NCBI GenBank assembly: GCA_037783415.1
Contig: JAZGTN010000028.1
Location: forward strand, 1,011,001 to 1,075,000
Origin: Leptasterias polaris
Lineage: Eukaryota > Echinodermata > Asteroidea > Forcipulatida > Asteriidae
Length of the DNA stretch: 64,000 nucleotides
Reading direction: 5' to 3'
Position numbers and translations under genes: made by a program. Shown here in pieces: positions 1-12,500 of this stretch. The notes beneath the pieces are model-generated. The model was not told the DNA's origin. It searched no databases and was given only the letters and a program-made list of their open reading frames with translations. The stretch's first letter is position 1. The number at the start of each line of letters is the position of its first letter.

Positions 1-432
1 TTTTAGTTTTAAAGACTGTACAACTTGTTTGGTTTCGTTTTTATTCATTATAAACATGATTTTTTGTATTTCATAATTTTTATTTACTTTTTGTAAAACT
101 AAGATGTCAGAGATTTACGTCTTGGTTGGAATCCAGGATCCAAACTCTTTCTATGTATTATTTATTATGATTTTTTTATTTTTTATTTAAATTTTGTTAC
201 CGTTATTTTAGAATTTTGTTTTTACACTTGATTTGCAAAATTATGGATTAAACATAATTTGACTTGTCAAGAACAATTGGCTAACCAAAGTTTTGCACTA
301 ACCAAATTATAATAAGAATATCTATAGGATCTGTTTTTTGTTTTTTTGGGGGGGTTTATAGCTTGAGAAAGTGACATTTTTAATTTGAAAAATTTTGCCA
401 ATCTTAAAATGTTCTGAATTGTTGTAACACAG

Positions 433-537
433 CACAAGGAGAAGGACCCAAATGGCATCAACCAGCCCTTCAATGAGCTTGATGAAGATGACATCGGTGG
501 ATTGGAGTCGATCGCCAAGAAATTTGAAGAGAAATAT
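433..537 (+). CDS. UBN1/2: Ubinuclein exon: start of HRD/HUN domain
   Basis: The exon follows an acceptor ending ACACAG and stops before GTGAGA. It encodes 35 residues in phase 0, including [19 protein letters not shown]. This is the acidic lead-in and helix at the start of the HIRA-related domain that recognises the HIRA WD repeats. It is the first exon seen in the window, and no exon can be supported in bases 1-432. Confidence 0.9.
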
Positions 538-3500
538 GTGAGAAAACCTCTTATTCTGATGTTAACCAGTGTTTGAATTTCATGTAATTCTGTCATGTTG
601 ATATGCATTAAAGAGTTAACAAACAAAGACAAATTTGGGATATCACACTTTTGTCTTTTTGAGTTTTGTAAAACTAAGATGTCAAAGATTCATGTCTTGG
701 CTTGGAGTCTAGGGATTCAAACTCTTCAATTTGTTGGTTTATTTTAAAACCTGTGAAATAATTGTATAAAGCCTTCAAATGGACTCAATTTTGAGGCCTT
801 CATTGTTTGGAGACTAGCGTCATGACTGTTGACTCTGACTTGGGCCAAATTTCATAGAAAAAATTGCTCAATAGTTTTCTGCTTTTAAATGAGTCAGGAT
901 ACCAGCTAAAAATTGTACACGTGACATAGTAGCTTGGCTGGTAACCTTATTCCGGTAAGCATAAGTTTGTTGCACTTGGCTACTTTTTGTGCTTAAAGCT
1001 GAAATTGGGCCCTGGCTCCACGTTTTGGCTGATAATTAAAAATAAATAAAAAAATAAAACAGAGTAAAGGGACTAAATAAGAACGGTTTGCAAATTTTTA
1101 TCCTGATGCAAGAACATTTTAAAGCATAATCATGCCCAGTTGTAAAATATTGAATATTTTTATGTAAGACTCACTGGTATTCTATTTATCGATGTAGTTA
1201 TTTTCATGCAAGATGCATTACATGCCACAAAACAATTCTGGTGAACAGCTTTTTTGAGTAGTGGGTATTCGATTAGCCTCCGAATATCATGATACCAATT
1301 ACTGGAAAAACAAACAGTCATTCTGTAGTTTGTTATTTGAATGCCAGGCCTATCTGCATATGTGCTGCCAGGTATATGGGATGGTAGTACGAGTGTTCAA
1401 AATGGACTGCTGTCCTTCTTAACAAATATCTTGACAAGTTTCTGATTTGATTGTTTTTCCCTTTTTTATTTTAGGCTCCCAAGAAAGGCAAGAAGAGGAA
1501 GCATGTGTTCATTGATGAGCTGATAGATGTTGGGATGGGTTACGATGAAACGGATCCATTTGTCGACAACTCAGAATGTGTATGTATTTCCCTATTTATA
1601 GATTAATCAAGATTTCTCCCCATCTTAGAATCCTGAGTTACCTTGTAGGGATGAGAAATGTCAGACTTTTATCTGAATTCAGACCTTTTTTTGAAGCCTT
1701 CATGGTACTAAAAATGCACTATTTTTCTCCAGATAAATTAAATAAGTCTCTTTGATCTACTCCTCTAGCACTGAGGATACTGTTCACTAAAGCTCCTTGG
1801 AATCTATAACTTCAGGGGTTATCAAAAGGTGGAAATGTCATCGTTTCAATGTACCTCCTAAGATCTGGATCCAAGTTTCTGACTTTTTTGTTGGTCAACA
1901 ATGCTTTAGTTTCAAAATTTGGGGGGAAAAAATTCCAACCATGAAAATGAGAATGCAAAGCCTTTTTTAATTTGTTGATTGCCTGATATTAAAATATGAT
2001 TACTTAAACAAAATACAAATATATAAATGGTGATTATATGATATTCCAACAGCTTATAGCAATGAAAAAACTGTTTTCTTTAGCTTTTGAAACTTACAAG
2101 AAAATTGGACCCACACGAGGAATAATGTGACATGCTATTTTGTTTCCTGTTTAGTATGATGAGCTAGTCCCAGACGTTCTTACTACTCAGCTAGGTGGGT
2201 TCTACATCAATCAGGGCCAACTTCACTTCAGAGAGAGATCGGACTCAGAAAACAGCGGTGACTTCCAAGATGCAATGCGCAGGAAGAAAACACCAAAGGT
2301 ATATTTGGAATATAGGTTTATTTTATTATTTTATATGATTTTGCTTTAAGCCTTCAGGTGTTTGAGTTCTGAGGATTTTTTCCTGATTTCAGGATTTTCT
2401 CTTCTTGAAACTTCAAATTTTTTGAAAGAAGTAAAACAGTTGCAAAAGGGAGAAAGAAAATGTCCACATTGTGTCCAAACCTGTAGTTTTGTATTTCTGG
2501 TGATGCACAGAGTCTGTAAATCTCCTGAATTGTAACATCTGAGAGGTTCTTGGTTTAGAATAAAGTGGAATCCATGCCTGCAAGCCATTTTCAGGAATTG
2601 TTATTTTTGTCAAATCTCATCACTGACCCTTGATACCCCCCCCCCCTTTCTGGTTCTACTGTAACGGAACTACCACTACTCCCTGAGCAGTCAAAGATTA
2701 CTTGTTATAGCAGGCAACCCAGAGTGCTATACAACAAAAGGGTTAATAATTAAGTTACACAAGTCAAACATGGCATGCCATCCTTGGCCACATTTCCCAG
2801 ACATCTATTGATAGAATGGCCATGATGAATGTTGACGTCTTAAATGGACCTAGTTACGAAAGAGGTCTTTTATATTGATTCTCACAAATGTATTTCAATG
2901 TCTTTAACATATTCACCTTCTTGTTATTTTATAGAAGAAGCATCGGAAGTCGGCAGATGGAGAGAGGAAAGAAGGAAAGAGAAAAAGAAACTCATCATCC
3001 TCATCTGATAAAGCCGCAAAGAAAATGAGGAAACAGCTACAAAGACAGTTGGGGTAACTTATTTATCTTGCATTATCTAAGATAAGATAAGATAAGAGAA
3101 GATAACAACGTTATTATCCCACACTGGGGAAATTAAAACTGGCCTTGATAAAACCAGGACAGACAAAAACACTAAAGTTTAGAGCAATAAACAAACTGAC
3201 AGATAGATTAAAGCGATAAAAGAAAGAATGAATATCTCCCAGATTACTATACGCCTTCATCATAATAATAAATATTTCCAAGTTAAATTATAGTGCTAAT
3301 GTCAACGCCTGCCAGCCATCTCAAATCGCTCATTTTATTTTTTTGACTTGAACTCCCAAGCTGAAAGAGGAGCTCCGAGGTCAAATTCAGCTTTGTGTTC
3401 AAGTACTTTTTCAATAGATAATGTCCTTTTGAAAACATGGGAAAGTTACAAGTCTCTAGCCTCATGGTGTAAAATGCCACTGTGTTTGATACCTTCAAGT

Positions 3501-6500
3501 ACAATTTTGTAAAAATCCCAAAGCGTTTGATGTCACATTTTCATGGTCTGTACGTTTTTGTACAGAGAATTTTCAGTTCATTCCTGAACTTGATGATGTT
3601 CAATCAAAACGACACTGAATTTGAGCTTTTGACTGGCGCAGAAATTTCACTTCATAGTGTACAGACCCAATGTTTTTGCTTGTCATATTAGAAATAGGCT
3701 CTGAAAGAATATCAAATAAAATGATATTTTACACAATGTTAACGTGAGATTAGAGACCTGTAACTTTTGCACTACTTTCATGAGGACTCTATTGAAAAAA
3801 TGAATGCATCACCAAACTCAATTTAACCTTGGAGCCCCTATAAAGATCCATCAGCGATTTAAAAATCACACACTTTCAGAACGGGCTTCACAGAGAAGGC
3901 AGAGTGTAGTGTGAAGCAGAGACTGGTTTTAGAAGTGCCCAAATAAAAGAACAAAATATATTCAAGATTACTGCATTACAAAAGGTCTGTAGAAGATAGA
4001 GGTTGCAGCTCAGTGAAAATAATAATAAAGAAATAAAAAAGCTCAAAACTTTCTGAAATATTTATATGCATAATCTGTTCTTGAATTCTGCACGTAAATT
4101 TGCTCCCTTCTGAGTGCAATTATCGTGATTGACGTCACTGCAAACCTTACCTAAATGGTGATTAAAATTATTCTATGTTTTTTACATTCAAAACTATTAA
4201 GAAGACACAACACAAAGCCAGATTGTTTGATGATTTGTAAACTTAGTTTTTTAAATTTCCAGTGCATAATGTGTAACTTTTCTGGTTTATTTTGTCAAAC
4301 CAATCATAGGAAGCCAGGTAGAAAGAAAAAGAGTCTATCTGGGCGGATCCCAACAATTGCCGAACTGCTTAAACAGAGGGAGGACGCTAAGCATTATGGG
4401 ACAGGCGAAGATTCCTCAAAAGAGTCCATCGCAACAAGCAATGCAACCAAAGCGCCATTAAACAATGCATCAGCCACTGCAACTAATGGTTTACCATCAG
4501 TGGACGTTATCGATCTCAATGCATCCCTTGGGGATATTGACCCATCCCTTGACCTTGGACTTATCATGTCGGACTTGAAGATGGACAGTGACATGGCTGC
4601 AGCTATGGAGGAAGCTTTGAAGGGACCCATGAGCACAGATGAGACAGAGAGAGGGTTAGGATCACCAGGACCTAATAGCGATGATTTATTGGATGAGGAC
4701 GGGAAAGCACCGTTACCTGCTGGACTACCGACATCGCTCATAATGAACATTGACAAAATCAAAGAGGTGGATGAATTATGGTTTCCGTCTGGACTTTCTA
4801 GAAGAATTATTGATTGTTTACAGCAGGCATGCAATTTCTAAGGATTTTTCCTGATTTCAGGATTTTCTCAAAATCTCCTTGAGCCTTCCAATTTTCTTGA
4901 AAGACGTAAAGCAGTCACCAAAGGGAGAAAGTAATAGTTCATATACCCTTAGTTTTGTGTTTCTGGTGATGCAGTCTGTAAACCTCCTGAATTGTAACAT
5001 CTGGGGGGTTCTGGTTCTAAGCCATTTTTCTGGAATTTTCACATTCGGCAAATCTCATCCCTGTTGCAAGTATTGCACATATCTTTGCCGTCAGTTTTGT
5101 ATTTATGTGTACTGAAGTGCAGAGCAGAAATCTCTTTTTATTGACTCAATTCATCATCACAATAATCTTGGTTGTGCTATTTTGGGAGTAAATGCTCCTG
5201 TGAGTTGCACAGTGTTGTGCGCAATTTATGTGACGCTGCGTTTACACGCCATATTTTCAACGTGCAAATTGACTCCCAAAATGGCGAGTGTATCCAACAT
5301 TAGCTGCATGTGACTTTGGTGCACGGGGTCTATACAGTAATTTTACCCTGTGTCTTTTTGTGGCAAAGACTTTATATTTCTTAACTCACAATCACAATGT
5401 GTTTTTTGATGAAACTATGGCAGCAGTGGGCGATACCATAAGAGGTCTTATTTGTAATGTTCTCTTTTTGTAATGTTTTATGTTCCTCTCATTTGTTTTT
5501 TCAGGCTGCAAGAAAATCCGTTGAAGGAAAATGCAAGTTCTTCACAGCTTCTGTAAATAACCTACTGTTAAAGTGAGTGCTGAAAACTCCAGGATTTCGA
5601 GGACTTTTGTTTTGTCAATTTCAGTCTTAATGCTGAAAATACTTTTGTCATAAAGAAAATAGCATTTGAAGCAGGCTTGATATTTTGTTCCTACTTTCGT
5701 CTGGTTTTTGTTTTTTGGCCCTTGAAAAATCAGAAAAATTGTGATGAAATAGCCGGAAAAGTGTATTGAAGCCTATTCCGCGTGTACATTTAAGTCAGCG
5801 CTTGTACTTGATAAAATGTTCCTACTGTTTTCCAAGAACAAAACATTGTGCCTGTTAAAGATGCAGTAAAAACACAACAACTTGTTGTTTTGATTGCCAC
5901 AATCAAATAATCACATTAAATGTTTTTGGTGGAATTTTTAAGTTTTTATTTGCTTGGGTTTTCATTTTTTCATACTTTCTCATGCCATGAAGGAGTTAAG
6001 TTTATGGGTCTTCTTCTTCTTCTTCTTTTGATAAACTCTTTCCCAACAGGATAGAGAATCAATCTCGAGACCAGTCTTGCGGAATCCGTTCCTCATTGTA
6101 CAGCCATCTTGCCTCTAATCTGCCGTGTACCAAGGAGACGCTGTTGAAGAGAGCCAAGAAGCTACGTCTCATGGCCCATGACAGCTGCCTCAAGGAACCC
6201 TTACAGAAACTGAAAGAAGGTGAGGACAAACTTGAAATCCATTGCTTTTTTGATTGAATATCACCAAAATTTGGGTATCAGACCAAATATTTGAAATCCG
6301 ACGTCATCGACCGTTTTTGGGGATTTTGACAAAAATTGCATTTGAAGGGTAACAAACATAGTGGCATTATAACGTGAGGTTAAAGTTTTCTAATTTGTCC
6401 CCATTTTGATGAAGACTCTATCTATTGGAAAATGAGTCAATCACAAAACTGAATTTGACTTTGAAGCCCCTCATTAAAACCTTCCATCAGGCATGATATT

Positions 6501-9500
6501 CCTCCTATTTTAACAGATTTTAAAAATGTATTAAGCCTGAAAAGCCCATCAAAGCCTGTACTATATGAACATCAGAACATGTAGACAGTAGTTCAGCCTT
6601 TGTACTAAATTAAATTAAAACAATTCTACACTTTACCAGCATGACCAAGGGCCAAATATCATGCCTGCTCGAATGACCAAACAAACAAATACAACAAAAA
6701 AGGTAATCAAATAATAGCAGAAAATAGTATGTGAAATCATTTTTATATAAATCATCTGATGAAACATCTAGGCCTCTTGCAAAAAAAATATTAAAGTAAG
6801 TTGTATTAGGATTCCCTGAAATTTAAGATTCTATATAATTTTATTTTAATTTTTACAGCAATTGCCACGGCGATGCCAGCACAGCTAGATAGATATCAAC
6901 AAGAATCTCAAGCTGCAGCACACGACAAATACAATGCGTAAGAAACAACTTAATAAATGTGAACATTTGTTTTCTTATCAGGAAACACTATCAAGTTTAC
7001 CACTTTTCTACAATCACATCAGCAGTTTTTCCAACAGGATGTAAAAAAAAAAATTAAGTACATGAAACCACCCAAAAAAGTGTGTCATCGTGAAAATAGT
7101 TTGGTGGTTTTTAAAAAGTTTGGTTTTTTTTTTTTCTTTCTTTTTTTTCTTTTAAATCACCCTTAAATTTCCATCAACAATGGATAGGAAAAAGTTACTG
7201 CTTTTTTTTCTGTTTTTTTTAATATTTTATTTGAGAGTAGTAAATAGTTCCAATCAAGTCAAATTATTGTCAGTGTAAGCCTACATGTCCATTCTCATGT
7301 TGAACACTTTCGGGTGCTTTCATGTGCTTAAAAAAGTTACAACCATTGGAAAAAATGCTTACTTGACAGAAGAAAAGTGGTAGGCTTTATTGTGTTGTTT
7401 GTCTTAAGCACTTTGCCACCAATATTTTGATAAAGCAGAATAATAATACATCAGTGAAGGGTTAAATCAAAGATATTGTAAATCTTTATCCCCAATGCAA
7501 ATTATGACATCTATCAAAGTGTTTACGGTGCCTGATGCTAGTTACAAGATTTGAACTGGCCTAGTCACCGGGCACTCTCGGTGGTCTAGTGGTTAAGATA
7601 TCTGCTCTAGCTTGGAGGGGTTGTGGGTTTGAATCCCATCGAGTAGTATTTCCTGCAAGAATCGGGAAAGGGGGCAATGAAGCCTGGTGAGTGCTCTAAC
7701 CCCTCTTGATGTACTGGCTGTAGGTTTAGGATGAGTAGAATGAACTAGGGCTGTCGGTACATTGGGATGTCGAAACATAGGGGTGTAACCTCAAGCACGG
7801 GGTATACTTAGCCCTGATAGGGCAACAGTATAGGGCTATGAGTATACTGGGCTTATCACACACAAGTGCATGTATTTTAACCAAACTATTCTTCTTTATC
7901 CTCGATATAAATTATTGCATCTATTAATTTTTTTATTTTTTTTACCTGTCAATGTTTTATTTATGCAGAATGATGAATAAGAGTCAATCAGGTGAAGAGG
8001 AGGCAAAGACAAAAGGCACCAGAGGCCAGGTTCCTTCTAAGAGGTTTCAATGGACCGATAATATCAGGTGAGAATCGAGTGGTTTGGATTTAGTTCTTAT
8101 CATGGCTGGATATTGCAAGTCAGTCTCCAGGCAGTTTTTCTCTTATTTAAACTGATTTGTTTTCTGAGATACTTCAAGTTCTGATCTCTACATGTAAGTG
8201 AATAGTATGATGATTTAACACATTTTAAACCCGTTCGTGCAGTTTCAGTGTCTGTCACGCTTAAAACTCACCTATTGTCTGAGTTTTTATAAGGCTTCAG
8301 TTTCTATTTAGTTGCAAATATTTATGGTTGTTTTCTACATTGTCATGTCATACTGTCCTGTCAGGGAAATTGGGTAAATCATTGCGCAAGACACCTACTT
8401 CATATAAAAAGTTAAAAAGACAAAAGTTGTTCATGTCTTTGTGTACAAAACCTAGCTATATAGCTTGTATAAACTATTTTGTGAGTAAAATGTGGTTCTA
8501 AAAAGAACCTGTGTTTTTTTCATTGAGTATGTGAGTATAAAAATACGCAGTTCTCATACAGCGCATTATCATACCCGAGGGCGTCTCACTCTCAAAGCGC
8601 TCATTAGTTGTTTTTTTAAGGAATGCAGAGCTTTGTTCGAAATGTAAGACTTATTTATGTATATATTATGTAGCATCTTGTAGCTGCCCACAAGGAGCTG
8701 TGACGTAATCTGCAGCCAACCATACCAGAAAACACCGGGGCCAACCCCTTCTCCTAACAATAACTGTATTGGGTTTATTTACCTGCATTATTCAACACAT
8801 GGGACCTATGCAATAATGGTTTAGTGTCTTGCTTAAGGACACATGTGTCAAGACCAGGACTCGAACCCACACTCTACTGGTCAGAAACACCAGAACTTGA
8901 GTCCAGTACATTTGACCGCTCGGCCACGCCAAGCCAAGTATGAAATGAAGCGATGGTTTACACGTTTTTAAACAGTATTCTCTCAGTTACATTACATCTG
9001 GACCGAATATCCAGAAATCTCTCAGTAACCCTTAAGTGATATTTAGGGGTTTCAGCCTGGTAGCCGAAACGCCTATTGTTTTCGTACAGATTTTTTTTTT
9101 ATTTATTATTTTTCTTCTTTACGACCAGTTCTTCATAGCATTTACACATGAAATTTGTTATCACTTGATCTCAGGAACTACAGTCTTAAAAGACACAAAC
9201 AAAACATCAAATGAAAGCATGTGCTCTAACTTAGATCAAGCAGCAATTGTTTTTAGTGTTTTTTGTTTCTTTCTTGACGATATTACCGATTTAAAATGTA
9301 TTTTTGAAACAAGCACGATCGCCCCGAGTACGTAGCGTCTATGCTGAACGTTTTTTTTGTTGGTAGTTGTCCAAGTGTGCAAGGGAAGTAGCATTTCAAG
9401 CGTAGGTTACCAGTGAAATGTTTCTGGTGTTCGGATCGACTTGAGCTGTATGGCCAATCCAATCCGATAAATAGTGTAGCAACGAGAATGTAATTTCCAA

Positions 9501-12500
9501 ATCGTGCGTGAACAGTAAGCTTTTTACACAACAATATTTCCAGATCTCGCTACAAAAGTAGGAAAAACAATACATTTTGTCATCATGGGGCTGCTAAAAT
9601 ACCTCGTATTATCCGTGTTCTCGTTATGGCCGTGCTCGTATCTTCCGTTTTTTAAGACATAGAAATGCGCATGGGACAGTTTGAGACTGGTGAAAAACCT
9701 TGTATAAACCGGCGTCTCGCATCTTCCGAGCTCGTAAGCGGCTTATCCCCACGTAAATTCCATGAATTCTCCAACCACAATTCATTTCAGGAAGTTCACA
9801 ATTAAAAATCATATCTTCTGAACCACATGTCATAAACTCAAAAGTTTGGTGCCAGTGTCACAGGGAAATCTGTCCCCCGGAGATTCAGTCCCCCATATGG
9901 AGAACTGTGTACAAACTGCTTTTGACCCCGTTTTGTAAATCATCCTCCTCCATGTTCGTTTTTACGAACACCTGATATCTAGTTTTATTTTGGGTTTTTT
10001 CTAAATCAAAAACTTTTCTCTTTTTCCTCCCATTTTAACAGGGAATTACTTTGTACCATTGTAAATGTAAAAATGCAAACCTTCAAGATGTCTAAGATCC
10101 GCACTCAATCAGCTGAAGACTATCTTAAGATGTACTTGGAGGATGAGATTAAACCTCTCTGGCTTTCTGGATGGATGCAGACAAGGTTAGTGTTTGCTTA
10201 TAGGCATGCTGGTAGGGTTTCCTTTCTAAGTGGATACATCTCTTAAACTGTCTGCTGAGTGCTGAAAGAAGAATAATATTCTGTCGCGCAAATTGCTTTT
10301 TATTTTCAGAACACTCTTCAAGGAGTCTCGGTCTGCTCACGGAACCATGACATCAGTTGCTCCTAAGCCAAGAAAGATTCTCCCCATTCTCAAGAAGCCT
10401 ACACCAATTAAAACCTCAACACAAGAAGCCTTGGATTCCAGTGCAGACGAGCCTGATTTCCACCGTAAGCAGGACCGACCCGATGCACGTATAACATCCC
10501 CAGAGAGCAGTCAGGATTCTTACATCCGTACATTCCTCGATTATGCAAGTAAATCTCCAGATCCCCAGCCAGCCAATTCAGAGCCCAAACCCAGCAATAG
10601 ACCAAAAACTTCCAATGCACCTGATAATGTTGTGCACAGATTTAAAGACTCCAATGACTTTATGGACTTAATTATTGCTGGGCAGCTGGCATTACATGAT
10701 AGACCTGCTGAGAGTAAATCCAGTAGTCCTCCAAAGAAAACAAGGGAAGAGGACGTTAAGAGTCAGAGCAAGAGAGAAGTGACTGCTCCACCAAGCTCAA
10801 GAATGACTGCTGAAGAGGAAGCTAAAGCACTACAACTGGATATTCTGAGAAAGGCATCGTTGCTGTTGCAACCCCAAGATGCTTGGTCTGGAGAGAGCAG
10901 TCGGAAAGGACTCTCGCCTTATGCTGATGAGATTAAAGCATTGGCACAAGTACATGTAGCTTCTCAGCAGTCGTCGAGTGTAGCCGGCAACTCTGTCAAA
11001 AACACACAATCCGTAGCAGTGCATCAGAAGCCCTCGTCTCTTAAGATGGCAGGTACTGCGCCCAAAACAAGCTTCCAGATGGAGTTTGAGAAGATGTATA
11101 GTATGGCCCAAAAGGGTAACTCTTCTCAAGTACAAGATGTCATGAAACCCACTTCAGCAGCTCACCAGAAATACAAGACTTCTGCACCACAGGAGGTCAG
11201 TCTGTCTGGAAATGCCAAAGCAGCTTTGCACAAGACGGCTTTTGAGAAACTCAGACTAGCTGGGCAAGGTGTCCCAAGTCTAGATTCAGCCTCAGTCGTG
11301 CAGCCCGTTGTGAAGCTAACCCGTCATGCAAATCTCTCTGGGGGATTCCAATCAGATGCAGCTGTTCATTCTACTCATAAGTTGGTGTCGCCCCCGATCA
11401 CACATTCACAACAGTACAGCGGCTCTACTTCAAAGCGGGAGCCCCTTACCTCATCACATTGTCTGCCACAGCAAGGCAACACTCCAGCTGTTACTTCCTC
11501 ATCCCAATCCCTGCCAGTAAATATACCGCTCAGCAGTGCAGGTAGCCTGTACCTGTCGAGGAAAGATTCAACTTTTCAGTCGATATCCCAGGTGGGTGAC
11601 CGCTCTGTCTCCAGCAAACACACTGGGAAGTTAGTCCCCTCCACGGCATACACCTCCCCCTCCCCTCCTAAGGGGTCCTCCCATTCTGTACGTACCTCTC
11701 CCTACTCGACTTCCCCTAGTCAGGTCACACCGCCACCAAGCTCCCCTCGCCACACCTCTCCGCTTGGTCAGAAGCCTGTTTACTCTCAGTATCAGCGTAC
11801 CTCATCAACAAGTCCAGGCCATAGCTCCTCCTACAGCACCAGCTACTCTGCCGGCATGTCTAACTTACCTGGTTACCTGGCAGACCTCACCCGTAAGCAG
11901 CCATCGACCTCACCGGTGTTTGCCCCACCAAGTTTCCCTATGACAACAGGTCATGTGTCACCGGGTCATCAGGGATCATCGGGAAGGAGTACCTCCCCAG
12001 GTGATGCCATCATAACAGGCCCAGCACCAGGCACGTTTTATCACACTCAAAATACAGGTAAGTTACCATTGCCCTTCTCTTTATGTGCCAATAGTAATTA
12101 GGAACTTAAAATTAAACAAAAAATGTGTAATGCAAGTACGACAGGCCCTTCCCATGAAATATGTAAATTGTACAATGTGCTTGCGCACTATCCTTACTGG
12201 TTGGCCAAAATAGGAAGATTGCACCTTTTTGTATGGGACTGATGTTTTTGCGGCTGCCAACAAATTTGCATTTGCCAACCAATAGTGTCTGTAATTTTGC
12301 ATGAATGTATTTAGCATATTTCATGGGAAAGAGCCATTGTACAGCTACTGCTAAATTATAAATAAAGGCATCTAATTTATTCAGACAATTTCTGACAAAA
12401 TAATACAAGTTGGACTCATGCCCAATGTCTTTCAACTATATTCAAATATTACATTTCCTTGAAATAAATTAGAATCCAAAAGCTCTTTTTCTGTCTAAGT

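Noticed and set aside
4394..4834. 146-codon antisense frame
   Set aside because: Shadow of the ubinuclein exon on the opposite strand, with no recognisable domain.
4155..4841. 228-codon open frame as a separate gene
   Set aside because: Only 4310-4766 is ubinuclein exon; both ends are intron, and the tail overlaps the approach to an interspersed repeat.
10293..12101. 602-codon open frame as a complete single-exon protein
   Set aside because: Its first six residues come from intron before the TTTTCAG acceptor and its last 14 from intron after the GTAAGT donor. Conserved ubinuclein sequence joins it to the upstream exons in phase.
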